Source of the DNA: Rachycentron canadum | Lineage: Eukaryota; Chordata; Actinopteri; Carangiformes; Rachycentridae | NCBI GenBank assembly: GCA_038496675.1 | Contig: CM076653.1 | Coordinates: 26,311,440 to 26,375,439 of the forward strand | Direction of reading: 5' to 3' | Length of the DNA: 64,000 nucleotides | Part shown: piece after piece, positions 10,991 to 24,245 of the stretch | Numbering within the stretch: position 1 is the stretch's first letter | How the letters are laid out: every line of letters begins with the position of its first letter | Notes under the pieces: generated by a model | The model's input: only the letters and a program-made list of their open reading frames with translations | The model's database searches: none | Told to the model about the DNA's origin: nothing | Translations under genes and position numbers: made by a program

Positions 10991-13900
10991 AATTCCGCCT
11001 TTGCTCCAATCGTTATTACTATGGCCCCTTGCAATCATACATAACCATGGGTCTAAATAAGCTGCTTGCACAGACAACCAGTGGGCTTCCTTTTTAACAG
11101 GAGGACAATCTGTCCCTGTGACACGTAAACATCCACGTATAATGTGAAGTGTATCTAATTTAAGATGAAAGTGGTGGAAAACCTAAATTGTTGTGCCGTG
11201 GCTTGTCACAGTTATGTTTTATGTCATGTTTGTGCTATAATTTATACCCTGTACCACCGTGTGATGTGCGAAGAAAAGAGCAGTTGTTCCTCGTGTTTTC
11301 ACTATACATCTCCCCTCATCACTCATCTCTCATTGTATTCATCTCCCCATCCTCCTCTTCTGTCTTTCGCTCATAAACACACTTCAGATACAGAAACACA
11401 ACATATGCACCAGCAGAAGCTCCTGCCATAGTGTGTGCAGTCATAAATCTCCTCACAGCAGGAAGGCCAACTGTACTGCATGTTTATTAGTGAGTGCACA
11501 TCACCTCAATAATAAATTCATTATTTGCTTAAACCCAGTGTCTCCCAAACTATTTTTCAGCTGCTGCAGCAGTGTCACTTCCAAGGTTTTGAGAGACTCT
11601 TTGAACAATGTTGTGGTGAAGGTATCATGTGTTGTTTTTTTTCTTTTCCAAGGTGTGTTTTTTTTTTTCTTTTTTTTCCTTCTCTCACCTTGCTGGTTGT
11701 GATCACTGACAGAAAGCGTCAGCTTTTTGGGTATTCACATGTGCTAGAGACCACCTGCAGAGAGAGAGCTGCTGCCAACAGCTTCATACACACACATCCT
11801 TACACTCACACACATCTTAGAATATCTGTGATGTAACCTCTATCCCTCCTTGTCAAGGAAAAGTATTTTATATGAATGTTTATGCAGGAGTGAGGAGGGT
11901 TACCGTCACCTCCTGTTTCCACTTCTCTTTCAACAGAAAACAAAATCCAGGACATTTAGAATAAATCAAACTGCTTCTGATGTTTATTTCAGTCCCCTGT
12001 GCTCTCAGGGGTATTTGGTAGACTTTCAAAATACAGTCTTTGATTAAATATATTTAAAACATCCTCTGAATATGACAATGTGTATAGTGTTTCCATGTGA
12101 AAAAAAAGACTACATTTGTCACAATCAGCTGTTTAACTTATTTAAAACAATGAAAAATGTAACCTACTTTACAAATCTCTACTTAATTCAGTAAAGTATT
12201 TTCTGGAGATCAGACCATGGAAGACACTGTGCACTGAACTGAAGCCCAGATAGCAATAAGTCCATTTGTGATGCTCAAGCTGTTTCTGACAGGCAAATCA
12301 GCATATCAAGGTGGATTCTGTGGTATTTTATTCCTAATAAGGATATCTAATGGTTTTCTGCACTAGCTGGTATACATGAAGACTATCTTAACCTGACACA
12401 CTGTAGCGAGCTTACAGCCGTCTTATGTTGCAGTTCACTCAACCCAACAACCAAAGAGGTACCTGCAGGCTTGCATGAGGAGTTCGTCCTGACAATCTTT
12501 CACGCCTATAAGAATCCCAAAAGACAAGCAGTTGCCCCTGTTCTTCTCCCTGCTGGAGAAACTCCACGGACACTTCCAACTACCCTAGTTTGATCATGTC
12601 AAGCGACTGGAAGCCAGCAATGGTGCCTCCGGTCTCCTGCACAGGGTGTACAGGGTGATGGGGAGGTTTTTTGTTTTTTTTTTTCCCTTCTGTTTCTCTA
12701 CAATCATCATATAAGGTTGAGAATATTGGCAGCGCAGGAGTTTTACATATATCAACCCTCAGGGAGGCAGACACAGCTACACAAGTTACAAAGACTGGTG
12801 CACAGCGTGTAACTGTGAAGCAGTTATCGTCTCCTTTTGTTGTGCATAGTCCACGTATTGGAAACACTGAACACGGGAGGTGGCCGTCTCTCTAGAGGGA
12901 ATCCTCTAGACAGAGAAATAAAAATTGAACGTGTGGGTTATCAGCCAGATGGGTTGTATTCACAATGCCCATTGTTCTATCTCTGGCAAACACCGATGCC
13001 TCTTTGAGAGTGGATGTGCTGACACCATGGGCAGGTTGATAAAAATGCAAACTAAGTGATTTTGATTTTGATATCAAAAGCACAGGCTCAAAGAGATAAT
13101 TCACTTGCTAGCAGCTTCCATGACCACTCTCTCCTGCAGTAGCATGATATCTTGAATGCAAAGTACACAGTATACATTATCCACATATGGAGAGGGCAAC
13201 TTTGTGTGCATTCTCTGTGTGGAGACGGACATAGACATCGCAGGCCTGCCACAGAGAGTGACACTGGTCATCCACTGATACACGAGTTTCTCAGGAGAGT
13301 CACTCTTCTGTGCTATGTTATAAATGTTGTGAGGAAAGGACTGCGGGAGCCCTGTAGGGAAGGTCAGAGCTTTTTGTGTGTGTATGGAAGCGTCATTATG
13401 TAACCTCAGGAGCAACAGGAATATATTGTGCAGTCTCGATTATTTTCCATGACCTTTTCTATTACCATTTACTGTAAACATACTGGATACATGTTCACAT
13501 TAATGATAATTAATTCTTAATTCAAAAACATAACTGTCTTATTTACAAATTTCAGCCATATTCAGTGGAATTCCACGGATCCAACCATGTATCTCTATAA
13601 ACTTCATCATACAAGGTTCAAACTTTTCCCCAAAAACCACCACCAACGTTACATTTAGACACAATTACTGCCATTTTGTTTGTTGCTGTGAGTTTACTCG
13701 ATAGACGAGCTTTTTACTTGTATTACAGCCAAAACATGGCAGGATTCACCACAGGGATAAGCATGCTTTTTCTTGCAAGCCATGGTACTGCCATATCATT
13801 TTCAGCTCACAATAACTATTAAGGAAATGTGGCTTGTGATGTAAATGAGGGAAAAAAAAACAAAACAAAAAAACAAGTAAAAATAAAACATCCATCTTTG

Positions 13901-14018
13901 CTGTGGGCATATTTTTAATAACTAATCCTTAATTGTGTACAGTACGTGTCTTTCATTTTCTTGACATTTAGCCGACCATCTCAAGCTTGATGGGGCATGA
14001 AGACAGAGTAACAAGCAC
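10991..14018. other. No gene recognised
   Basis: Three kilobases of mostly unique-looking DNA with T-rich runs near 11633-11680 and 12667-12685. Several 60-105 codon frames occur on both strands, overlap each other, and carry no recognisable domain. The GC-richer part near 12420-12660 attracts attention but shows no convincing splice-bounded exon. Confidence 0.4.
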
Positions 14019-14498
14019 AATGATTTCCCTATTTTTCCTCCTCATCCTTCCTCTCTCTCCCTCCTTCCTCTTTCTTCCTTATTCTTTATTTGCCACGTAC
14101 ATTTTCACTGTTAAATGGAATTATGATCAAAGTGTTTGTGGCTGCGTATTGTGTGTCCTAACGTTAGTCACACATCAGTGAGTTGAATTTTGATCTGCCT
14201 GGAGCGCCACAGACTAAAAAGCAAGGCAGACGGAGGGAGCAGTGAGGAAGTGGAGGAGGAGGAGGGGGTAAGGGAGGCGAAAATAGGAAACATGGCAAAG
14301 AGCAAAAACAATGTACTCTGGTGCCAGGATCTTTTCTTTTCTTTTTTTTTTCATATAACACTCCCTCTCTCTACCTCTTCCTCTCTCTCTCTCTCTCCCT
14401 TGAAGCTTTTCAGTTAGAGCCTTGGCTGCCACCAAGGGAATTGGGGGATAGAGGATGTGTGTGGAGGAGTGGAGGGAGGCTAACAGACAGAGAGAGAT

Positions 14499-14550
<52 letters not shown>
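14019..14550. repeat. Block of alternating pyrimidine and purine tracts
   Basis: On the plus strand a pyrimidine-rich tract (14020-14090) is followed by a purine-rich one (14225-14330), a CT-rich one (14333-14402) and a GA array (14455-14548). The (CT)n and (GA)n parts can pair with each other on one strand. The 118-146 codon minus-strand frames here are Ser-Leu repeats produced by CT. Confidence 0.85.
14501..14548. repeat. (GA)24 microsatellite
   Basis: Perfect AG dinucleotide array of 48 bases. Confidence 0.97.
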
Positions 14551-14551
<1 letters not shown>

Positions 14552-15722
14552 CGGGTGGGATGAATAATGAGGTAATGTAATAATGCTTGTATTCTCTTTG
14601 TGATGACACTACTGAAACACAACATATAAATGCTAAAATGTGCAAATTCCCCACTGTCGTATGTTACAATATCACTAGAAAATGCCATTTTGCCACACAG
14701 TATTAAATGTAGTGTATATTCAGCCTTCCATTCATTTCCTTTTACTTGGATTTTTATTTTTTTCACTCAAAGGTGCAATCCTGCAAATGTGTTTTAACAC
14801 AGTAAAGTTTGTCGCAGTCTTCCCTCTCTGGACCATCTGTACCGATGGCAAACTACACATTTCTTAAATGCAAAGACGGAAAACTAAAGCTGTTTTTCTG
14901 AATTTCTATCAAGTGCACTCTTTTGAAGACATGAGATTTCTGCAGGGCACTGACAATATTCAAATCAACATTTTCTATGTGTGCTCCATGAAAATAACAG
15001 CCCCAGGAACGCTTGTCTGTAGGCCCAAGTTACACTTTTGGTTGAGTCACAAATGATCCTGTCACTGCACCCTTGGCCCTCTGGTCTCATTATTATTAGC
15101 CTTGCCTCTGGTTTCTAACCATTGCTCAGTGCTTAGCTTGTAAAGTGAGCAAGAGGTTGGTTTGTTGTATCCACTGAACTGTCCTGTGTTAGTGTTGCTA
15201 ATGTACTGAGCATGAATTTCTTTCTCTACAGGAAGACTTTTTGGTACATTGCCTGTTTAGTGATTTGCTTCTCTTTGTTTTATTCTTGACGACTTGCCTT
15301 CCTCATGGGCAGAGCAGATGCTCTGAAGTACTCAGTTCAACTCAAGCTCCTGCTTTTTGTCTTTTGAAGGATTCGAGGGCTGATATATGTCACATCAGCA
15401 TAGCCAGGCGGCCAGAACTTATACAATAAGTTCTCTCTAAAGAGTGGAACGCTTTAGTGAGAACCATTTGTTTTTGTACCAGACTATTATTACCAATACA
15501 CATACTGAAACACACAAGCACACACACTTCACCTCTGCTTAACTCCTCTGATGTTCTCTGGCCCCCAAAGACTTGAATTTATGCTGTTTGTGAACTTCTT
15601 ATTATGCCCGTCTAATGTGTGTGTGTGTATGCACGCATGTCTATATTGGCATTCCACAAGTAGGCTTAACTTTGCTGATGAAAACATGTAGGAGATGGAA
15701 ATGGCAATGGGCTGCCTGTGCT

Positions 15723-15725
<3 letters not shown>
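14551..15725. other. No gene recognised
   Basis: An acceptor-like TTTCTCTACAG precedes an open frame at about 15235-15429, but the translation is low-similarity Leu/Cys-rich sequence and no matching donor or family is seen. A short GT run lies near 15617-15628. Confidence 0.4.

Positions 15726-15727
<2 letters not shown>

Positions 15728-15772
<45 letters not shown>
15728..15772. repeat. (GT)n microsatellite
   Basis: About 22 perfect GT units. Confidence 0.97.
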
Positions 15773-15774
<2 letters not shown>

Positions 15775-17977
15775 TGAGTACATTTATTTTGCTATTACTG
15801 GTGCATCTTGCCAAGACCATGACCTTCCGCAGGACCACTCCTCCATGTCTCTTCTACAGAGGGTCTGGAGGTCTCTGCCTGAGGAAGATAATTGGGAGCC
15901 ATAACAGGCAGGCAAAAACTGAAATGCCATGGCAGCCATACTTTACCATGGCTCTCAAGGGCCATATTACACACTCAACGCCAAACCAACACCAAACAAA
16001 TGCAAAGCCATGAATGAATTTCAATTTTCTGTCAACTTTGATGGTAACAAATGTCCAAAGAAAATAGCAAATGTCATAAACATTATAATTATTTTTCTCT
16101 CCCAAATGTTGCGAAATAAGTATGTGGAGTCATCTCTCAATATCCAGAGGTGGCAGTTGCTGTTGTTTGTGGCTGTTCATACGAAACCTTTGAACAGCCC
16201 ACCCCAGCCACAAGCAGGTAGATATCCCCTGCCTCATTGAAGCAGTACTGACCGGGTCAACCTTCAGTGACACGACTACAGTACACATGGGATCAACAAG
16301 TCTGTCCTAGAAGAAGGGAGTTCAGGGGTCCTGGCTCGGGGAAAATAATTGGGCAGCAGACAGACAGTCCCTAGTCAAGCCAGGCCAAATTTATCCAAGT
16401 AACAGACAGACAGACATAAACTAGGCAGTTAGTGAGTCCAGAGAGGCCAGAGCAGCACTGACCGGGCCAACCAGCATGTTGACATGTTTTCACATACAGA
16501 ACCACACCAGGGGATGTATAAGGTCTGCTCCGAGATGTGAGACCACTCTGGGAGAGGGGGTGGCCTTCCTATCAGTGGCCCCCTTGACTCCTTATTTTGT
16601 ACCAAAATCCCCAAAAGTGCACTTTAGAAGAAACATAAAAAAGTTTGTTTTTATCTTAAAATAACAACAATTTGCTTGATTTTAAGCAGCATAAAATATT
16701 TTATCCATGCAGAATATTATGTCAGCTTTCAGTTCTGTTGAATAAACCATCAACATGCATGGCAACAAATAAAAGAAAGCACGCAGTTCCTTCCTGAGCA
16801 AACGGAGGAATATAATTTGGAAGGAAATACATTTTCAATAAAATTGTGAGGCCAATTTTCAATAAGGACAGTCAAACACTAGCCAGAAGACAGACCGACA
16901 GTGTTGTCATGGAAATAAGTGCAACTCATTTAGAAATAGCTTAAAGAAACCCCATAAAACTGGAATGTTAAACAGTTTGAAATTGAAATTTCAGGCAGGT
17001 AATGTTTTGTCAAGGCAGCAAGTCTTTATTTCATGTCCTGTGCGCCAAACCTATTTGTGCACCTCTATTAAAGCAGAAGGGGTAACGTATGTAAAAGTGC
17101 ACCATTACTTAATGCAACTATGTCCATCTATATAGCAGAGGAGATTAATGAAACTCAAAAAGAGTCTCCTTCAGATTATGTGGCCCAAAGGCAATGTGCA
17201 AACATCCTGGCCAAAGCAGCATTAACTGACCCAGCCAGCCTGCCAGATGACATGCCCTCACCATGCCTTCATATCCACAACACACTGGGGCTCCACGGGG
17301 ACAGCTGGGGCAGACAAGGTGAGAACCTCAGTTCTTGGTGCAGAGAGAGATACAGTAATTGGCCAGCAGGCAGAGACAGACCGCATAGCCTGCCCAGCAC
17401 AGTTTCAACTGGGTGTACTGCTACTGTCAAACAAGTCCTTCATCACACATCTGGAGCCCTCCATCTCTCCTGCATCAGACTTTAGAGACACTTTGAGGGT
17501 CCTTTAGATAGAGAGCAGTGCAGTTATTTATTAACGTGTCATTTTATTTAATTTTTTAACTTCTAAACAGTTTCTCTTTTTCTTTCATTAAGCTTAAACT
17601 GAAAGATTTGACTGTGTGATATATGTAAGATTTTTTTTTTTTTCTTTTTTGCCAGTGTGGCTGTAGGTGAGGAAATGTTATTCAATCATTTAGTGAGTCT
17701 TTCACTTTGGTCCAAACTCAAATTTTTGGATGGACTGTAATAAAACTTTGACATGCATTACCGCCACAGGATGAATCCTACAGATGTTGGTGAGTCCTTC
17801 ACTTTTTTTTCTCTCTTTTTTTTTTTTAGATTTGAACCTCTTCCTCTGCTGTAACAACACTTGACACTATTGCGTGTTTCCTCTTAATGTCCTTTTGAAG
17901 AGCACGCCCAAATATAGAGCAGCTGAGGGGATATGGGCCAGGTTTGAGACAGTGCATGTGAAAGTAAGAGCGTACAA

Positions 17978-17985
<8 letters not shown>
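15775..17985. other. No gene recognised; contains a short imperfect direct repeat
   Basis: Two 21-base segments at 16242 and 16452 match at 19 of 21 positions (GCAGYACTGACCGGGYCAACC, where Y is C or T), 210 bases apart, with CAGACAGACAG nearby. The rest is AT-rich with T runs near 17631-17650 and 17801-17828. The 121-codon plus frame at 17120-17485 overlaps another frame and has no family features. Confidence 0.4.
16903..16916. promoter_or_regulatory. RFX X-box-like motif
   Basis: GTTGTCATGGAAAT resembles the palindromic RFX-factor X-box (GTTGCCATGGCAAC). Two half-sites are present with substitutions. It is a motif match only. Confidence 0.25.
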
Positions 17986-17987
<2 letters not shown>

Positions 17988-18008
<21 letters not shown>

Positions 18009-18028
18009 TGTGTTTGTGTTTGTGTGTG
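17988..18028. repeat. (GT)n microsatellite, imperfect
   Basis: GT units with TTT interruptions. Confidence 0.93.
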
Positions 18029-18180
18029 CTGGGCTAGCGTATGTGTGTTGTTGGCTCCAGGGAGCCCAGCTCAGACCAAATTACCTGTCAGGGGTTGACA
18101 TCACCTACCCCCCAGCCAACCATACACAGAGGACAACTGGGCCCTGCTCCAAGGCTCCTGTGATCTGTCAGCTCAACTAG

Positions 18181-18303
18181 TCTTTCCTTCTTTCTCTCTC
18201 CATCTATCTAAATGTTTTCTTTCCTTCTTTATTTCCTTGTTTCTGCCCTTCTTTCTTTCACTCTTTATTTCCTCCTCTCTCTGTCTTTCTTTCTCCGTCT
18301 TTC
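18181..18303. repeat. Pyrimidine-rich (CTTT/CCTT)n tract
   Basis: Degenerate TTTC/TTCC units over about 120 bases. Confidence 0.85.
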
Positions 18304-18410
18304 ACGATAGGTCAGGACAGTCTGACAAAAAAGGTGCCCAATGTCTCCCTCTGGTGCTAGTTACTACTGCAGTTGGCTGACACCACACCAATCGCACATG
18401 CCTGCACACA

Positions 18411-18490
18411 CACACACACACACACCACAGAGGGATACTAGACACAGATAAATGCTGGTGTCTCTTACTGACACACACACACACACACAC
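18411..18490. repeat. Two short (CA)n arrays
   Basis: CA repeats at about 18411-18424 and 18471-18490 separated by unique sequence. Confidence 0.9.
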
Positions 18491-19119
18491 CTGAAGGCAG
18501 ATGTGTCAGGGGTCTTTGTATCCTCAGGTCCTAAGGCCCCTGGCTGTCTCTCATCATGCCGCTATCAGCAGTTGTGAATGGATGCCCTCAACACACAGAT
18601 ACTCATTCAGACATGGAGATGCAGCACAAAGTGCCCCCAAAACAAGCCCACACACACACACACGTAACTGAAAATGAATGTCACCTATGAGCATAATACC
18701 CACACAGGATGATGCACAGCTTGCCAAACACATTTCTCTCTCTCTCTTTCAGGCACCCCCCCCCCTCTCTCTCTCGCACACACCCTATGACCCCCCCACA
18801 GTCACCAGAGAGTGAGAAAATGGAGCCTGAACCAACATGTCTGATTGGGCTACACTTGTCAAAACAGAAGCAGGAGGCAGGGAATGAAGCTGAATGTTCT
18901 CAAGACTGTTCTCTCAAGGTCACTGATTTTTCAACAAGACTTCCTACAGGGAAGAGACTGAACTAACTGCCCATACAGTATGTAATATGTAAAATGTATT
19001 TTTAACACCGCTGGCCCAAGCTACATACAGCTTGTTGCCTGCAGTGAACGCAGCTGTGTACTGTAGATGCAGCCCTGTGCTATGGATGCCCAAGAGTGGC
19101 ATGTTTTCATCCCAGCCAT

Positions 19120-19215
19120 AAACTACAAGAACTAATTATACCCACTACTACTGGAGTTAATTAGTGCATTAATGATTGCTATTAAAGTCAGCATAATTTT
19201 GTCTTCCAAAGTGAA
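19120..19215. promoter_or_regulatory. Possible regulatory stretch with clustered TAAT/ATTA cores
   Basis: AACTAATTATACC, GAGTTAATTAGTGCATTAATG, GCTATTAAAG and GCATAATTTT lie within 90 bases of non-repeat sequence. Inference from motif density; no conservation evidence. Confidence 0.2.
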
Positions 19216-22200
19216 TCACTAAAGAAAATACTCTACCCTGATTGGATGAACCAAGAGTTGAGTTTTGATTATTACAGACATTAAATGCTGGAGTCTTCCC
19301 AGGGAGATAATGTTTGGGCAATTTGACACATTTGAAGCAGTAATGATAAAGACAAAATAATGTTGGCACATAGCTGCATTCAACTGTAGAGCTTTTCCAA
19401 ATCTTATTATTTAGGAGAGCGAATAAATTCAAGCCACACGATCTACTGGTTTGATTTCTTGAAAGATAAAATCTTTGTATTTGGCGAGAAAAACCCTGCC
19501 ACTCACCTGCCACTTGCGTTTCTCTGAAACCTGAAACTCTGGCCCTCTTCATGGCCCCCGGGGTCTAAGATGACATCGCAAAGCTCCTTTTCAAATATGG
19601 CTGGTCTTGTTACCATTTGCCTATATACTTTCTCTTACTCTGGTTTATATAAGAGAAACCTGCTGCAAATTATCCTGAGTGAAATAAGTTGTAAAATAAG
19701 TTGTGACATTGCAACTACCTTTGCTTTAACACTGTTACAGAGTGGCAACTTGTCCAGGGCGTAACCCACCTCTCACCCACTGTATGTTGGAACAGACTGG
19801 AGCTGGAGCGCTCATGTAATAAGGAAATAAGTTGCATAAAAAAAGTATGCAAAAAAACGTAAACACAGTTTGAGAAACAAACTGTATTCAGCCCACAGGG
19901 AAGAGCATAATATGATATTTTCAAATAATATTTTTTATCAAACTCTTTCTTTAAAAAAAAAAAAGAAAAGAAAAAAAAAGTGGAACAGTTGCAACTCATG
20001 AAACTAAAAATAAGGGAGACTTTTTTTCAAGGCACTAGACCAAACGATAACAAACACCTAAGTTTAATAGGGGATTTTTTTTGCAACACCACTGATACTG
20101 CCTGATAAATCAACTCCTGCATGCACACAGAAATGCATCATCTGATTTATCCAAGCACCGTGAAAGACTGAAATTGCTTTTTTTTTTTTTTTTTCCCCCT
20201 CCTATGTGACAAACCTCCCGCTCCATGCTGAGGGGCTTCTTTTAAGACCTAGAGGCTTCAGCCAGTTTTTTCCATGTGTCAGGATTTCTATTCATTTGGA
20301 GTCCAGGCATGTAAAACCACCACAGGCTAACCCACATGTAAATGCTCTCAGTACAAGTCAACGTAAACCCATTTCCAGTCGGGGACAGCTGGACTTAAAG
20401 TTATTTAGTGATGCTGTCAGGCGATTTATTCCTACTTGGTCCAATTTACATGGGGCTTTCTCCGTCCTGAGCTACGCGGCTTCCTTTTTGAGATTGAATG
20501 TGTATGGGGAAGATCTGTCCTTTTAAGTAGACTGGAGTTTCAGCATTGAGTCTAGGATTGACTAGCTGTCAACAGATATTGATTTCCTCTCGCCTACTTA
20601 GTTCATAGCAATAAGCCAAGGGTAAATCCCAGGGTGCTACACAGTTCCTGCATGGACAGGAGCCTGCAATTCACTAATGTAGTGTTTTGGTCTTATTTTT
20701 ATCCTTTAATGTAAAATCCATGTTACACTAAGTAACTTTGAAACATTGTCCTAGCAGTCATAACACTAATGACAGCATCATTCAGCTTTATAGCCACATG
20801 CATTCATTCACTTTTCAGAGAGTTAACAGGATAAAGTTAGAAAACGTTGTGCATTTGAGCCTGAGCCCAAGACATAAACAACACAACATTATATGGCCCA
20901 AAGCAGGAAATACATGATCAATTTACGTTTTACTATTAAAATGCCACGGAGACAAACAAGGCTTACAGGATCCTGAATTATGATGTTGTGGAATTCATCA
21001 GCTGATTAGTGATCATGATTGTTACGATGTCAGTGGTTAATCGGCTCTCTAAAAGAATAATTAGAGGATGCTTGTTAGCAAGCCAAACACCTGCAAGGGC
21101 AGACACTCCGTCTGCGAGAGTGTGTGTAGGTGTGATGTGTGTATGGTTGGACATGGTCCAAGTGGAGTACTAATACCTGCACTTGTTGCCACTCTGATAA
21201 GAGAACCTGGCGCAGACACTGCTCCACTCATCACCCACAGCATACAGTAGAGTGGCATAGCAATTTATCTGTTTAATAAACCAAATATACACCAAAAATA
21301 TAGACCAGACTAAAACATAACTGTTTCATGACTTTGCACTGCCTGTCTTCCTGGTGCTGAAAGTCATTCTCCTGCATCTTCCTGCTCCCCACCTGGACAT
21401 TCACCTTCCTCCTTCCTGCTGAAGAAGTTTTATTATTAAAATATTGACTTGAGAGTAAACATCAAATGTGCAATATCGGGGAAAAACATCTAAAGCTAAC
21501 TTTTATCAAAAATTTTTATTTCATTAACTGACAACAACACACTCCAGTAACAATGCAGAATCCTGTGTTTTCCAGCCTCAGTGTCATTAACCCTTTCTGG
21601 CTCATTGTCTTGACTGTGGTTTCGAAGCACAGGGGAGATGTGGGAACTTTGGTCTTGAGGAGTTGTATCAGAAGTTGCAGTCGTGCACGCAACCTTCGTA
21701 TTGAGTTACTCTACCTACCTACTCTACTCCTGCAGCATTGCTATATCTCAGATTTACAGCACATCTTTTACAGGGATGATAAAACAGTGTATTGATCTAT
21801 GGTTGACTTGCAACTGCTGCCTCTTAATGCGCAAGTGTAGTTTCCACACGTCTGTGCACGTGTGCGTTATCATACCTGAGATCAGAACGCCACAAGCCGA
21901 ATCAAGTGCAGTCACAGGATTATCCTCAACATATAAGTGCAAACCCCCCAAAAAAGGCTGCTGTCCTCTGTACTTTTGGAGATTCAGCCTTTGCCAATAG
22001 AAATAATATATGCGGATGGAAGTCAAGCTAGCTTTCAGAGACTGCTGCTGCAACAAGGGGGATAAATTACATGATGAATGCAAAAAGGGATCATCACTTC
22101 CACTTCAGTATTGCTCAAACTGATCAATTGTCAGTTTTTAGCTTTAAAAATTATACGTCACTGCCACATTACCATATTCTCCAGTTTTTCCTTTTACCCC

Positions 22201-24245
22201 AGTTTCTACGTCATTCATTGCCATTCCACTCGTTTGTTAAAGGTTCTTCAACAGGCTAACTTAATGAAGCTTACTATATTCAGTTTTTATTGAGAATTTA
22301 TCGGACACGTGTTGGTTCAGTTGGGAGTTTACAGTGATGAATTCGGATTTCTCGTTGTTTATGATGCTGGATATTGACAGGTCATTCTAGCATTTTATTC
22401 ATCCATATTATCAAGCATGACGCTGAAGAAATATTTGAAGTATCTTTCAGCATACAGCATCACAAACTCTCAAAGCAGGGCAGGGTCACATGCTGCAGGG
22501 TGAGGGTGAGGGATAGATACAGTAGAGCGAGAGAGAGAAATATTGCAAACAGTGTTTTCACTGTTGTGGCAGCTCAGCAGGAGGGCAATATTTTTTCTGG
22601 GGAGTGCGAGCCCAGATAACTAATAAATGTTACATACTGTGTATGTGTGTGTGTGTGTGTCTGCGGATGCAATACATGTGTAGGCAGTGGGGGTGATTTG
22701 TGCATTTCTGTGGTGGGGAGCTAGTAATGTATGCAGGACCACTAAGTCATAACAAATAGATGCCTTGCATCCTCCCGATCTTCTAGGTATTAGCTGAGGA
22801 GCATCTATCTGAACAGACCAGCAATCGGCCACATGCATTGCCCAGGGAGAGACACAAAAGTCCCTCTTCACTTACAATTACATCTTGCCACCTGAGTTTC
22901 TCTGAGAAATGCCACAGAAATGCAAAAGAAAATATCTCTTATAATATGATTTAACTGAAAAAATGAAAACAAAAATTAAAAAAGACCCTACAACTTCAAA
23001 CTTTTCCCACTTGCCATGTTTTTCAGTGTTGGTCATTGGATTGGAGTATTGTTGGCACATGGTTTCCTAAGGAAAGCCCTTCTTCTGCACTGTTTCCCAG
23101 TGAATGTCAAATGAGATTAGGGGCAATGCAGTGGGACAGTGGAGGGTGAAGGGGTGCGCTTGACGTGCATCGTGGGTCAAGGCAGGCGGACCCCCTGCCG
23201 GGTGGCCTCGGCTGTCGTAACCTTTAATTACAGCTACATTGACAGGGTTGCAGATGGTCCAGCTGAAGAAGGATTAAAGACACAAGATCGTACACATCCT
23301 CTGTGTCTCTACCTCTATCCTTTTCTCCATGCATCTGTCCCTTTCTCTCTCTACCTTTGCTTTAGCCTTTATTTTGCACTGACTCTTCTCCCTCAGGCCC
23401 TAGAAAAGCTCCAGGAGAGCTTGATAATCTGACATTCCCAGTTTCAGAGGTCTCATTTTAAAGCGATTGAAACAAACCTTATATCTTACACATTTTACAG
23501 TACATAGTATAGAGTCAAGAACTGTGGGCTTATGTAGCCTGTATTAGCAATTGTAAGATAGTGTGACATTTTAATGGTAAAAAGTAAAGGGGCACCTTGT
23601 TGCTTTGTGGCCTTGCATCCGATCTTATACTTGTTAATGTTGAAATATACATGTGTCCATAATCTTTCCCAAATTTTTAATAGTTTTTGCCTAACAACTC
23701 CTTATGTCCATGGTTCTTAAAGCACTACTACTTCACCTGACAAAATACTGGTTTGACAATCATATCCTACATAAAGAACCTTAAAGCTGAAACTAACCAC
23801 CTGCATAAAACGGATGGATGTTTTTTTCTCAATCTCCAATGTGATTTTTTTTTCCCCCTCTTCCTTTATTAGCAGAAAACGTTGCATTCATGCCCCTGAA
23901 AGCCCCTCTCCCCTCATTCATACAAACATTCGATGTGCTTTTTTACTTCTGTGGGATGTTCTGAGGAGAAAGCTCTCAGTAATTGATGTCATTACCATGC
24001 ATCACCTGTCATCGCCTCGCTAAATACGCGGGGACAGAGATTCACCTAAATGGCTGTGAGGAACAGTCAGGCTCAGGGAAGGCGGAACTAGACAATAGAG
24101 TGCACTTGGATAATGGTATGCATTTGTGCTTTTGAGTCACATACAGATGTGAATAAGGGCAGAGAGTGAATGAAATAAAGGGAAAAAAAGAGGAGAAAGA
24201 CAGGGAAGAAATAGAGAGGAAGCACTAATGAGAGAGAAGAGAGCA
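19216..24245. other. No gene recognised over 5 kb
   Basis: Unique-looking sequence with A-rich (19953-19979), T-rich (20178-20194) and GT (22643-22660) simple repeats and a purine-rich patch at 24160-24243. The GC-richer stretch 23120-23260, containing GTGGCCTCGGCTGTCGTAAC followed by CTTTAATTACAGC, could be a conserved non-coding or exonic segment, but I recognise no product. Confidence 0.4.
22643..22660. repeat. (GT)n microsatellite, short
   Basis: Nine perfect GT units. Confidence 0.9.

Larger units (their letters stand above)
18029..19119. other. No gene recognised; simple-repeat rich
   Basis: Holds a pyrimidine-rich tract (about 18181-18303), two CA arrays (18411-18424 and 18471-18490), another near 18649-18663 and CT/C-rich patches near 18737-18777. 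Confidence 0.5.

Noticed and set aside
12420..12660. Possible exon in a GC-richer stretch
   Set aside because: Frames are interrupted and no conserved peptide emerged on either strand.
14214..14766. Minus-strand frames of 118-146 codons with Ser-Leu repeats
   Set aside because: Produced by the (GA)n/(CT)n array, with no domain and no conserved start.
15231..15429. Possible exon after a TTTCTCTACAG acceptor-like site
   Set aside because: The frame ends in a stop without a donor, and the translated sequence has no recognisable similarity. Acceptor-like sites are common in such DNA.
17120..17485. 121-codon plus-strand frame in a GC-mixed region
   Set aside because: The translation looked varied enough to consider, but it matches no family I know, overlaps another frame, and has no clear splice or promoter context.
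18341..18360. CTCF-like TCTCCCTCTGGTGCT
   Set aside because: Only a partial core match in simple-repeat-rich DNA; too weak to list as a site.
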